Source: Umbilicaria muhlenbergii (taxonomy: Eukaryota > Ascomycota > Lecanoromycetes > Umbilicariales > Umbilicariaceae). Taken from it: DNA of 64,000 nt. Under the pieces are notes generated by a model. The model was not told the origin of the DNA, did no database searches, and saw nothing but the letters and a program-made list of their open reading frames with translations. Below are positions 10,435 through 21,815 of the stretch, in pieces. Position numbers and translations under genes: made by a program. Where the stretch lies: positions 124,001 to 188,000 of the forward strand of contig KK106987.1 in assembly GCA_000611775.1 (NCBI GenBank), written 5' to 3'. How positions within the stretch are numbered: position 1 is the stretch's first letter; each line of letters opens with the position of its first letter.

Positions 10435-11548
10435 TTACCGGGGTAACTCTTCTAAATGGTTGTCCAAGTCAATCATGCTTAAGCCCGTCCGGCGCGAAGG
10501 GAAGAGAGTAGCGAAAGGGGTGAGAGGCCTTGTGGCACTACCCCGTTCCTGATGAATTGAATCTAACCACTCTCGAGACGCTGTATCGTCATCTTTAGCC
10601 ATGCTGCCTGTGTTCGTCTGAAGTCGGAGGCGAGGTCTTGATTGAGGCGCAGAGCGCTGGCCGTTGCTTGGTACCGAGGGGGCAATGAATGGAGAAGATG
10701 ATTCTCGCTGCCCATTCGCATCGCCTGGGAGGCTGAAGTTGCTTATGGGCTGACTGTATAAGAAGGTGCTGATATCATCATCATACCACCCTACAGGCTC
10801 TCCAGGCCTTTCCAGATTCAAGCCCATTTCATTTTGTGCGAGAAGAGCGTCTTCCGGGAGGAACGAATCGTAAGCCCGAAGAGGTACTCCTCCATGATCT
10901 CTAGTATCGGAGAACGAATATCACGCAACTCGGTTAGCGGAGTAGAATTGACAGCGTTTGTGCGCTCATTTTAGTCTGCTGGGAGATTAAACTTGGCTTC
11001 TCCGCATCATTGATACTATGGAAATTACCAAGCGCGTCTGGTGATAACGTGGAGGACTCATCATCAGACTCAAGCTGAGCAAACGTGCTTTCTTTCTCTT
11101 CCCCCTCGCGGTGGTTCCTCATCTCCGCGACGTTTGGTAGCGCAGGGTTAAACTCGGTCCCTGGTCGGAACGGTGAACGGTTATCTAGTCGGAACGGTGA
11201 ACGGTTATCTAGATGATCTGCAGATGGCGTTTGCGACCTGGTACTCAGACGACCGTTCTTTGCAGCTTCAAGACGCTCCAAGAGCGCAGATCTACTAGGT
11301 GAAAGTAAGCCGCTCTGGTTGCTGGCCGGCCGTGCTTGGGTTGTTGAAGTTGAAGCTACAAGTTCTGGGTTGTAAAGACTGTCTCCGTAGGCATCTGATA
11401 TAGTACGATCTAGTCTGAGGTTATCATATGTCTCAGGTGCGCTTCTATCCTCTTCTCCGTTCAAATTAGGCCTTATGACTGGATCGAGCACAGGCATCAT
11501 CCAGTCCGGTTTGTGTCCCTTCGGGGTTGATGTTCCGGTGTTAGGCAC
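10435..11548 (-). pseudogene. Unrecognised protein, frameshifted and possibly 5'-truncated
   Basis: Two long minus-strand frames (11548-10934 and 10827-10435) appear to be one gene interrupted by frame changes. The first reads GTSTPKGHKPDWMMPVLDPV and continues as a Ser/Thr/Asn-rich, acidic chain. The second includes LRAYDSFLPEDALLAQNEMG and EPVGWYDDDISTFLY. Between them (about 10840-10980) coding-like sequence (NSTPLTELRDIR, then FSDTRDHGG) continues in other frames, with no usable splice sites, so at least two frame changes are needed. A 24-bp direct duplication (11165-11188, 11189-11212) repeats the octapeptide LDNRSPFR. The 5' end stops at a dispersed repeat (11554), suggesting truncation. 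I do not recognise the family; it could be the displaced tail of the neighbouring zinc-finger gene. Confidence 0.5.
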
Positions 11549-11553
11549 TAAAG

Positions 11554-11619
11554 GTTCCTAAGGGTGACTTTATGCCGAGTAGCTGGTAAAATGACGCAGT
11601 AGCATTTAGCACCACCTTA
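11554..11619 (+). repeat. Dispersed repeat, copy B
   Basis: The block opens GTTCCTAAGGGTGACTTTAT, then GCCGAGTAG, and ends TTTAGCACCACCTTA, matching 3123-3195. It directly abuts the 5' end of the broken gene at 10435-11548. Confidence 0.7.
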
Positions 11620-12356
11620 GCCCAGAGGTAGTCTTCACCGGACACTGTTTATCGTTTGATCACTAGACGTCAATCTACCTTGATTAGCAAGAAGTTTGTC
11701 GCCGAGACCAGGTAGAGGCATGACTGGGACGCAATAATCATTGACTGAAGTCGCGACGTCTAGTCTTAGGGTCCCGCCAGGTGGTCCTCAAGCAGGTATT
11801 GCCTGGTGAGGCCTTATCTGGCAGACGTTGGCTTCCGGGGCATCATGTTCCTATGTTTCTGGTGGGATAGAGTTATATGCATCGGCCCCACTTCTAGATA
11901 GACCCATAGACCTCAAGATAGACCCTTCACCCTGAATAGGTTTAGATCTGTGCAATTGGCGTGGTGAACCGCATGTGTACCGTGTATACTCGCAGAGAAT
12001 TTAAGGTAACTAGACAGTGTTCTATAGTGTTTTAGGAGTAACCCTCGCACTGGCCGCGCACGCCGCGAAGCCTTTTGCCTGGCTTAGCTCGTGTATCGTT
12101 ATATGAGTACAAGTTCTACTAGAATGACAGCGAGGTATACGACTATGCTACTCGCTAGCCGACCGGAATTACTATTACCCGGTATGGCTGACTACGAGTA
12201 GAACCGCGAGAGCCGCCTAACGCTGCGGCGTAACCGGTCCAGTTTCTCTGCCATGTGGTACTTGTCCACCTTCCCTAGTGTATCACTCTTCTCTATAAAG
12301 ATCTTGTCACAACGCTGAAAAATGAGATGTCTGATAGTAGCCTAGAATGCAACTAG
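11620..12356. other. Repeat-like intergenic stretch
   Basis: No gene or open frame of note. It separates the broken gene from the C2H2/PHD gene on the same strand and follows dispersed repeat copy B, so it may be inserted repeat sequence. I could not identify element ends. Confidence 0.4.
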
Positions 12357-15300
12357 TTAGCAAGGTATACTAAGTTTCAGCTTGGTTAGACTGACTTTAT
12401 GATGACTCACGTCATGTTCGACAGTTTCTTGAATACTTCTGAGAATGCGTCCCCCTGAGATTGTATCCAAGTCAGTGACATTGAGTATGGAGTCAATAAC
12501 ACTAATATAAGATGCTTTGTCTTCTGATGACAATGACATCGCTGAATTTGTATTAGCTATTTTATCTACCCGGCCTGATGCTCATGTCTTGTAGGAGACA
12601 CTTACGCTCAACTGACTCCTTCGTGTTGATTGCTCTGAGCACACAATTTGTACAGTTGTGGACTTCTGGCACCTTGCCGGAAGAATGATAATAGCATTTG
12701 ATATGCTGCCAAGTATCACACCCTTCACATAAGACTGTGTTGCCATCGTCCTCCTCATTGGCACAGATACATTTTATAGTATACTTCTCATCTTCGATGT
12801 GATCAGAGCTCCCAAAGGCAGCCTGAACTTCCTCAGGACTAGAGTTTGAGCAGCCCGTGATGAGTTGGTGTTTCTGTAACCGAATTAGTACACTTTCTGT
12901 GGAATAGAATATCATTAGTCAAACCCTAAGTGTATCTCTCCGGTTGAAACTCTTGTTGCAGTCCTCACAATGGAATCGCTTCGTCTTCGGTGGATTTACT
13001 CCCAAATGAGTCTTCTTATGTCTCTGCAAATCCTTCTTCAGGCTGAAGCTCTGCGGACATTGATCACATTTTAATTTCCATGATCGATCCTTGTGTGCAT
13101 AACCCGTTACAGATCTTGCTTGATCACCCGATGGACCAGTCATTTGCTCAACGTATTCGAGGTCTTCATCAGCCATCCTGACCAGTGGCACACTCGCATT
13201 GAAAGTGGGCGTCTTATCGTTTGTGTTCTGCAAGAAGGTGTCGAAATCGAAGTTATCCAGCACATCTACGGTGTCCAATGCACCGAACGACAGATTTACA
13301 TCAGTCGAATCGATCGAAGCAGATGGTGCAAAACCTGAGCCAGGCTTTGATCCTTTGCGCTGGTCATGAATGGGAAGATCAGTAGCAACTGAGCTTCCTT
13401 CTAGGTCGTCCTCGGTCTCTCGTGGCAGTACTGCAAGTGCAATCTGCTCCATATGCCGTCCGACATGAGTACTGAAGGCTCTTCGTGTCGTACCTGGTAT
13501 GATCTTACACATAGGGCATTCCTGTTCATCGATAGGTTGTGAGATTTCCCTCTGAGCGCTGCCCAAGGCAATACTATGTTGAGGGCCTGCAAAGATGACG
13601 CTGTGCTCCTGTCGAAGATGTTCATCCCACTCATCGGGACCGAAGGACTCGGCTGAGCAGTCCGGACAAGCCCATGACCTATTGACGCGGTGCTTATCGA
13701 ACTCATGGTCTACCCACATTTTTCGAGTGGGGAACTGGATGAGCGAATCCTTGCATGTCGAGAAGGTGCATATGTAAGGTTGCAAATCGGCAAAAACATG
13801 AATTCTGAATACGGTCAGCCAAGGCATATGCAAAGACTTCAGCCGCCAACGTACTTCCAATCCACACGGTTTCTGATTTTATGGAGGGTTTGGCCGCAGA
13901 TATGGCACTGGAATGGCTTTCCTGCACTTACTTCCGCAGGAGTCGGGGGGGCTCGTATAGAGCGTTCTTCACCATCAGCCTGGCTCGACACGAAAGAGGT
14001 ATGCGACGCTGCCGAGGCTGCGTAGTGGGAATGTGTTGGGATTGAACTCCCCAAGGCCGAATCCCGGAACTCTGAGAATGGTGTCACAGCGAAGCCTTTG
14101 CTTTCGACAACTTCATCGTTGGCAACCTGATCGATCCTATTCCGCACCTTGACATGTCGCTGCCAGTTCGCTTCTCCCAGGCGCTCGGTCAGTTTGATAT
14201 CAGCTCTGGGGTATTTATCGTATACATTTCGGACATATGTAAAAGCAGGCTCGGAAACTCGGAACGCTGGCGGAGGAGTAAGTAAAGTGCTTTGCGCAAG
14301 CTTCCCCACGCGAGGAAGACTTTGCTCCAACGTAGGCACAAGATCCATGAGACACTCCGTAAGGAATTCTATGTCTCTGCCAATACTTCCTTCACTCTTA
14401 GGCCTGCAATCTGGCTCATCACGCTCTCCCTCGGTATCATCACTGTCGCTATCGGCGTCAGAGGTGCTGCCCGATACAATCACATTGGCCCTCTCACTGA
14501 GTGAGGTAAGAAGTTGAATGGTATCCTCGAGCTTTGTCCGTCGTAACGGGGCTACTACCACTGGAAAAAGCCCTAGACGATAGCTAGTCAGCTCCAATGC
14601 AAAGATTACCCAAGGATGTTACCAGAACAACACAGGAACAAACAAACGATAGCGTACTGCGAATAAGAATCTTCCCAATCTGGCACATGAGTTTCAACAC
14701 GTCTTCCCGCAGTTCGTCCGACTGTCCCAAGGCGGTATCCAATGTCCCGTCTTGGAAGCTATCCCCCCACAGGTAGAACTTGCCTAGCCCCTCCGCCAGA
14801 AGTCCGTCTCGGGTGCAATTAGGGGAGGGCGACAGTGCAGAGAGCTCCAACCATAAATCTCGAAAAAGGTGCAAGCACGTCTTGAAGAGGCGTTCGGCGA
14901 AACCTAATTCATCGCTGTCTTCCTCAACCTCTTCAGTACTATCCTGACCATTTATATCCTCGACGTCCCCAGAATCCAATCCGCCCAGCTTCTCGGCAAT
15001 GCTGCGGCAGGATTCGCCTTCTTTGAGACGTTCGGTGCTCTCCTGGTCGTACCCTTCGCTGCCATCCCCCCTCAATATCTGCTCCATCCATTTGTTCTTC
15101 TCTTGCAAACCTTCGGTTTTATGGGTTGCCCCATCTTTCGTATTCTCCGTGGACACCTTGGATGTGCGGCCCGCGTCCCGACCTCGATTAGTACGTCTGC
15201 TGCAGAATGGTTCTGTTCCGTCGCACTGTCAACCGCCCAAGAGCGAGAGATATCGTCAGTAATGTGAAGCGGCCGTAGCCCGAGTAATATACGAGGGGGA

Positions 15301-15483
15301 ACGCTTAAAGCATACCTTGACTCCGGCGTCCTTGCAATTGGTACAGTGGATTTGAGGATCCCATGACGGGCCCGGCCTTGGGTGTTTGGACTTCCTCGAA
15401 TTGCTATCGACCCACTCCCGAGTCAAGAGTCTCTTGTCTTGGGCTTGTAAAGCGGCGTCGCTTGCCAAAGTACTACCTGCCAT
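12357..15483 (-). CDS. C2H2 zinc-finger protein with PHD finger and DEK_C-like tail
   Basis: Six exons (15483-15316, 15225-14658, 14572-13855, 13804-12925, 12873-12606, 12541-12357) join in frame to 928 residues. Near the N-terminus is a cluster resembling Zn2Cys6 (CTNCKDAGVKCDGTEPFCSR), but the fifth Cys position is Arg. The middle has a series of C2H2-type fingers, e.g. CPDCSAESFGPDEWDEHLR and CDQCPQSFSLKKDLQRHKKT; the last, created by the exon 4/5 join, is CCHC. Exon 5 encodes a PHD finger (CIC...CEGC...HIKC...CTNC). Exon 6 encodes a segment like DEK C-terminal domains (ASYISVIDSILNVTDLDTIS) that ends sooner than usual. Intron 4 (donor GTTTGA, 51 nt) is the weakest. A nuclear DNA/chromatin role is inferred. 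It starts 458 bp from the divergent DUF7580 gene. Confidence 0.75.
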
Positions 15484-15941
15484 CTTCGCCTCAGATCATC
15501 CGTCTGAGAAGAGAATTCAAAATGCGCGGCAGTTCGGAGACAATACAGAGATTTGTGTCCACGGCGCGAAAGGCTTAGGGCGCACTATGTCTTACTCTGG
15601 TCGAGTGCATGGGCAGTTGGTGGCAGTCTACCGGTGCAGGCTACAGCCTTGCGATTCCTCATGAATCAGGGCGGGGCCAATCAACGACCCTGACGTGGAG
15701 GAGTGGAGGGGCTGAGCAGGCAGGCTGAGCCAGTGAGGCTGATTTATCGCCGCACTGTATATCTGCGGGCCTCTTGCGCAGGCTCAGGCCTTAGTCCTCG
15801 AGCTTGGGCATCAGGCATTTCACCCCTTATACCACAAGTCATGGCCTCTCAACACTAAAAACCTACGGAGCGCGGAGGCTAGACTTGCCGTCGTGTTGCT
15901 GCCTACCTTCGTGAAAAGAGAGTCATTTCCTAAGGATCACA
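15484..15941. promoter_or_regulatory. Shared divergent promoter region
   Basis: 458 bp separate the start codons of two genes transcribed away from each other. No gene is seen inside. I did not find a convincing specific factor site. Confidence 0.4.
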
Positions 15942-17822
15942 ATGTCCGGTGTCGAGGCTGTGGCTGGCTTGGTGCTTGGAGTCCTTCCTCTCCTCATCTC
16001 CGCTGCCGAACACTACAACGACTGTTTTCATGCATTCCAGCGCTATCGCAAATTGACATCGGAGGTCAAGGAGTTTGGGCAGCAGTTCAAAATTCAAAAA
16101 ACGATTTTTCGCAATCAATGCCGTCTCTTTCTCGAAGATGCCATCGAGCACGACGTTGCGACGAAAATGCTCGACGAAAAGGATCACCTTTATTGGCACG
16201 ACTCCAATGTGGAGGCCGAGCTTGTGGAGCAGCTGGGCGGGTCAAGGGACGCCTGTGTCGCTGTTATTAAATGCCTCATGCAAAGGCTTGAAGACATTGG
16301 CAAGGAGAGTCAACATCTAGAAGATATAGTCAATCAAAACCAAGAGGTGACCATTATATGTATATTCCTAGTCCTTCAATCACAATGGCTAACGTCACTT
16401 TGCATTTCGCAGACCGAGACCGAACGTATCGGGGGCAAAACCTGGAGACATCGAGTAGGGACCAAGCTGCGAACCTGCCTGTCAAAGGCCCGCTTCGACG
16501 ATCATATATCTGCATTGAGGGTGCTCAATGACGACTTCAGAAACCTGTCAGGGCAGACTCGGAACCTAGCTAAACGCAGAGCTCCGACACAATCAACTCG
16601 CGACATTGAAAGGTTCCGGGACATCCAAGAAGCGTCACGGCAAGTTTACGATGCTCTGGGCAAGGCGTGTACGAAACATACAGAACACTTTGCACATTTC
16701 TGTATCGAAGCAAAGCATGTCAGCTCATGCGAGACATCAGCGCCGCAAGTGAAGTTCAGCATGGCACTGACGCACTTGACGTTGACTGGTTCGTCGACAC
16801 AAGGGGACCCGCTATGGTTTGTGATTGAGTCCATCATCGGTAATGCCACAGCAAGCGGCAGCGGAAAGCTGGGACCGCAGCTATGTAACCTTGCGCAGTC
16901 ACTAAAAAGACAGCTTGATGCACCACCCAATAACGCCACAAAGAAGGTAAAAAAGACCGTGAGATTCCAATCACCAGCGCCTACCGAGGGGCCGAGCATA
17001 CAGTTTGTGGCACCTATCAACGAAGCAACTACAAGCGCTCGTATGCGGAGAGACCTTTGCGACCATTTACGCAGCTGTTTAAGAGAGCACGCAAAAGCGA
17101 ATGAGTGTCTTGGGGCCCTTGATGCTACGGGGACATGCAAGCATCTCCTCTATACTCCATCGTCGACAGCTCTACCTGGCAAGCCAGAGGCTGTTTCACT
17201 TGGCAAAGTGATCTCATCCTTTGCAAAGAAAGGGTCAATGAGCGGCCTCCCTCAATACGAGCGTTTACGTCTCGCCAAGTCACTGGCAACTGCTGTGTTG
17301 CAATATCATGCCACCCCTTGGCTCAAAACGTCGTGGCGAAGCGACGATATTTTCTTCTTCGGCATGGGTGAAGACGTGGCCTTAGAACGAACGTCGATCC
17401 TCTCTAAACCACATCTAAACGTCAGGGTCAAAGGACCTAACGGACAACTTTCTCGATCCTCTACATTTCCACAACCAAGCCTCATATCCAATCCGATACT
17501 CTTTGGCTTGGGCATAGTTCTTCTTGAAATAGCGTACTCTTCTACTTTACGAAGTTTACAGCAGCCAGGCGACTTGGAGGGCGGTCAAGAAACCAGATAT
17601 ACCGAGTTCTTCACGGCTAAGCGTCTTGTGAGTTCTATAGGTAGGGAAATGGGGTCCACCTATGGTACCATTGTGAAGAAGTGTCTCCAGTGTGATTTTG
17701 GATGTGGAGACGATCTGAACAACCCCAAATTACAGGCAGGTTTCTATCGAGATGTGGTTTGCGAGTTGGATGTGTTGGAGAAGAAGTTTCGTGCAATACA
17801 GCTAGGAGATGCCAATGGATAG
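15942..17822 (+). CDS. DUF7580-type fungal protein
   Basis: Two exons, 15942-16346 and 16413-17822, give 604 residues. The 66-nt intron (donor GTGACC, branch GGCTAAC, acceptor TTTCGCAG) keeps frame and lacks a stop, so it could be missed or retained. The N-terminus SGVEAVAGLVLGVLPLLISA is the hydrophobic helix that opens many Pezizomycotina proteins of this type, some of which carry helical signalling domains involved in non-self responses. The C-terminal third (RLAKSLATAVLQYHATPWLK, NPILFGLGIVLLEIAYSS) matches the DUF7580 region, which looks like a degenerate kinase C-lobe without catalytic motifs. Function is unknown; a role in allorecognition or stress is only an inference from family company. 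Confidence 0.8.
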   Translation: MSGVEAVAGLVLGVLPLLISAAEHYNDCFHAFQRYRKLTSEVKEFGQQFKIQKTIFRNQCRLFLEDAIEHDVATKMLDEKDHLYWHDSNVEAELVEQLGGSRDACVAVIKCLMQRLEDIGKESQHLEDIVNQNQEVTIICIFLVLQSQWLTSLCISQTETERIGGKTWRHRVGTKLRTCLSKARFDDHISALRVLNDDFRNLSGQTRNLAKRRAPTQSTRDIERFRDIQEASRQVYDALGKACTKHTEHFAHFCIEAKHVSSCETSAPQVKFSMALTHLTLTGSSTQGDPLWFVIESIIGNATASGSGKLGPQLCNLAQSLKRQLDAPPNNATKKVKKTVRFQSPAPTEGPSIQFVAPINEATTSARMRRDLCDHLRSCLREHAKANECLGALDATGTCKHLLYTPSSTALPGKPEAVSLGKVISSFAKKGSMSGLPQYERLRLAKSLATAVLQYHATPWLKTSWRSDDIFFFGMGEDVALERTSILSKPHLNVRVKGPNGQLSRSSTFPQPSLISNPILFGLGIVLLEIAYSSTLRSLQQPGDLEGGQETRYTEFFTAKRLVSSIGREMGSTYGTIVKKCLQCDFGCGDDLNNPKLQAGFYRDVVCELDVLEKKFRAIQLGDANG

Positions 17823-18535
17823 GAATCGGGTTTATGCTTCCGTTCGTCTTTCTCCAACAGGAGTGCCAGTATAATGCAGGGGCGACATCAGCTCACGAAG
17901 GGCTGAAACCTTGAATCGCTGTTCCACATCAGCCCCAAAAGGGTTCGACGGGAAGCTTCCAGCTCAGGTCATGGACCTTTGCTCGCAGACGAAACTGCAA
18001 CATTGAATGGCGGCATGTGACATCCCAAGAGTCCATTCGATTCCCTCGCCTTGAAAGCAAACTTGCTGCTAGCTCCGCTTGGACCTGTCAACAGTCAACA
18101 CAGATCTCCGGTACGGGTCACATTCGTGTGCAAGCGTGTCCGCTATCCCAGCGGTTGCAAGTGGAATCGCCGACGAGAACAATAAAGCGCTGCCTTCCCT
18201 GTCAAGCTATGAAACAGAGTATCCGGCCGGGAACAACGCCTAGAGCATTTAGAGAGAAATTCCGAACGGTGATGACAAGCATGTGGAACTTTGTGGGTAC
18301 GAACCATAATAAGGAAAGCTCGGCGTGGGCAGCAGCATGAGCAGTGTTTCTCGGAGCTTCTAGTCAAATAACATAGTAGAACACGATAATGATATCAATC
18401 CAAATCCTGGTCTTCACCATTGAAAATGCGCTGTAAGATAAGTCATTTGAAAGTGTACTACTCTGAACTTCTCCCAACTATCACTCCAAGCCAAGCGGCG
18501 ATCTACCGCTGCCAACCATTCACCCCACCTCCATC
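17823..18535. other. Intergenic, no gene seen
   Basis: No supported coding frame. It holds the 3' region of the DUF7580 gene and the promoter of the Ybp2-family gene, with a pyrimidine-rich stretch just before its ATG. Confidence 0.4.
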
Positions 18536-20812
18536 ATGTCCGACAATGTCCTCCTAAAAGCTCTCCCGCCCGCCGTTGACTATCTAGCCTACCTCACGAT
18601 CCTTGAATACAACCTTACGAGCGATCAACTACCCGTCCTTCACGACGTCCTCCAAGATACGACCTTGACGACGAACATTGGCTGGGATCTCGTCCACTTA
18701 CTCCTCCCACTCCTACCCGCGTCGAAAGAATGTCTTCAGGATGTCGCGCGGTTGGGGAATCCTCGAGAAGTGGTGTTGAAGACTACGGAGTTGTTGGAGA
18801 GTCTTGGTTCAGAGGATGATGATGAGGAGGACGAGGACGAGGACGAGGACAGCGAGGCTGAGGAGGAAGGTGATGCACTGGGTAGAGAGGATATAGGAGG
18901 TTCAGACACGTATGCACGAGATACAGCAGACGCAAGGGCGCCAGAGCAAGACCTCCAAGATGTCCATACCTATCCAGAGCAAGACAACAAGGCCGGGGAA
19001 CCAACATTGCCAGCTACAGCACCAGAGCACCCTGACCCTACCAATACGAAAGACAACCCTTCAGCCCCCCTCTCCAGCTACTCCCGCTACATCCAAGAAT
19101 TCACCACTCTGATCGACATGCTCTCCGTCCTCCACCCGCGCATCAAAACCAAATATCCCAGCCGCTTCCTCGCCACAACCCTCCAAGCCATCCTCCGCGC
19201 CTACTCGCGCCTCGCCCGCGCCCCCGAAGCCACATCCGCCGTCCTAAAATTCCTGCGCGTCATGTCCGGCATGTACAGGCCCGTACTCCCGCCTCGTCAA
19301 TCCACCGGCTCGCTTTCCCGCTTACCGGCTCCGGACCCAGAGGCGCAGAAGGAGGACGTTTCGGCCGGGGAGACAGCGCTGCAGACGCGGCTTTTGCAGT
19401 CTTTCCTGACGCATGTGTTGGAAGACTGGATGAATAGTTTGAGGCCGGTAGATGATGTGCCGGGGATGGCGTGGGCGAGTCGGTTCAGTGAGATGAGGGG
19501 GTTGGATAGGGCGATTCCGGGGAGGAAGCTGTTTAATCAAAGGTTTGAAGAAGAGCCGGAACTGGTTTCTCGGACTGCGACTATTAATCAGATTAATGTA
19601 AGTTGTTTGACTTTGTACGCTGGAAGTCTGCTGACAAGTTAGGGTCTCGCGCGGCACCTAAAGATCGACCACGAGGAACTACTCAAGATTGTCACATCCC
19701 CCGAAAGCGACAGTCCCCCCACCTCTCCATCCTCCGACCTCCCCTCCCAAGCTTCCGACGTGCCCCTCTCCCCCATCGGCTGCCTCTACCTCTACTGCGC
19801 CTCCGCTTTCTCCAGTATCACGACCACCACCACCTCACTACCCCCAATCTCCACCTTCCCCACTCACGCCCACCTCCTCTCCAAATACCTCTCCCCCTCA
19901 GCCCCCACCCCCACAGAACCCCTCCTCGACACCATACTTTTCCTCGGACTTTCCGCCCTCTTTACCAACCCCACCATCCCCACCATCCCCACCACCGATG
20001 AAACCACCTTCCACACCCACCTCCGCACCCTCTCCCTCCTCGCCGCCACTTCCCCCTCCCCCACCCTCCGCTCCCACGCCCACACCCTAGTATCGCGCCT
20101 CCTGCACGCACACCCCTCCCCTCGGGTACGTCTCGCTTTAATCCGCGATACGCTGCAGTATTGTCCGTACGAGAACCTGAGGGCTTGCGCAGTGGGGTGG
20201 GTTAAGACGGAGATCCTCGCGGCCAACGCAGCTGCTTCACCGGTATCGAAGCCGATACAGAAGCTGAGGGGTGTCGCTGGCGCATCGACTCGAACCTCGA
20301 GGGGAGCAGACGAAGACGAAAAGGAGGACGAAGAAGAGGACGAGGATAATGAGGAAGCACAAAACCCATTCACAACCCCCATCGGCATGGTCGTACTAGC
20401 ACCCCACCTCTTCGCCGACCCCCGGGGTCTATGGTCGCACCTCCCTACTCCCACTCCCCCTACTCTCACTCCTCCCACCACCACCACAGAAAAATTCACC
20501 ATCTGGCAACCCCACACCCCATTCTTCCTCGCAGTCCTAAACCTATGGTATCTCCTCTGCACCTCACCTATATTGCGTGAGCGGCTAGATGTCAGGACTG
20601 GGGCGGGTCAGTGGGGCCTCGCGGGGTTTGTGAGGGGCCTGACCGGGGGGAGTGAGACGCTTAGGAGGGGTATAGACGAGGGCGATGAAGAGGCGAAGGC
20701 GATGTTGGGATTGTTGGAGGGGACGGTGGAGATGGTGGTGGAGGGGATGAGGGGGGTGGGGATGGAGGTTGGGTTGGTGGAGGAGGGAATGGGGGAGAGG
20801 GAGAGGGGGTGA
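18536..20812 (+). CDS. YAP-binding / Ybp2 (ALF4/Glomulin-like) family protein
   Basis: Two exons, 18536-19597 and 19643-20812, joined over a 45-nt intron (GTAAGT...CTGAC...GTTAG), give 743 residues. The start MSDNVLLKALPPAVDYLAYL, the helical repeat-like body and the length fit fungal YAP1-binding/kinetochore Ybp2 proteins; relatives help Yap1 sense peroxide or bind kinetochores. Two strongly acidic linkers are visible, residues about 85-120 (runs of Asp/Glu) and about 590-610. Codon use in exon 2 is extremely C-rich on the third position, giving long proline-like shadows in other frames. The stop at 20812 is followed directly by purine-rich sequence. Confidence 0.8.
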
Positions 20813-21815
20813 AAGAGGAGAGGGAGAGGGTATTTGATTGGGGACGGCGACGGGAACAAGGATGGGGAATGAGATCACGGGTTGAGAATTACGATGGCGG
20901 ATTATTTTGGATCAATGGCCTGACGAGGCTTGGAATAGAGAAGGGGGGCGTGAGGAGTGCAGATGGTAACGGCCAAAAAGCTCTGCTTGTTAGATACCCA
21001 TCGAATCATCCAGTCATGTTTCCCCGAATACCTACCATTGTTTTTTATCATCTCCGGTTTTGTCAAAGGCACAGGTCATACCTCCCGAGTTACATCTCAT
21101 CACATCACATCACATCACCACAAACCACCACAACTCACTCAAATCACTCAAAGACCCCCACAAATAAGATCAAGCGCTTTCCATCCCCCCGGCTATCTAA
21201 ACCCCCGCCGCCCGCTTGACCTCTCCCTTTCCGTCCCCGCTTCCATCCCCCCACCACACCAAGGGACAGGAAAAAAAAAGGGAGTGCCCGCAAGTATCCG
21301 GCCCCCGCTCCGCATCCGAGCCAGTAAGCCACGAAAGGAAAAATGACAACAAGGAAAGAAAAAGAATCACACGAGCGCAACCACGCACGCACCGTCCTCG
21401 TCTCGTCTCATCCCGTCCCCCCCGGGTTCACTCCAGCGCATAAGTCTAGACGCCCAAGTGAAGGGTGCAGGTCCAGACGTGCGTGTGGAGAGAGCAGAGC
21501 AGGGGAGAGATGGAGGGAGGGACGGAGGGAGGCAGGGGAGGGAAGGGGGGAGGTGACGAGTAGATAACGCCAGTATCGAATTGAAAACCTGAAGAAAGAA
21601 AAGAAAAGACAACCGGCATTGGTGAAAGGAAAGGAAAAGAACCCGACAGCCCGACAGCCACGTCCACGATCCCAGCGAAATTAACAGCTCCATCACCCCA
21701 CCAACCCCCCCACAGCAGTGCTCGAGCCATGCAAGCGCGCAGTTGTAGAGGCCCGATCAGATTGGTGGGTTCGGTGGTGTGGAGGCGGAGGATCGATGGA
21801 GGCGAAGGGGGGGTT
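20813..21815. other. Intergenic, low-complexity, no gene seen
   Basis: Convergent space between the Ybp2-family gene and the CaaX gene. It contains ATCACATCACATCAC-type repeats (about 21105-21125) and purine-rich runs (about 21480-21560). No recognised gene. Confidence 0.4.

Noticed and set aside
19864-20562. 232-codon minus-strand frame inside the Ybp2-family gene
   Set aside because: Explained by strong third-position C bias on the plus strand.
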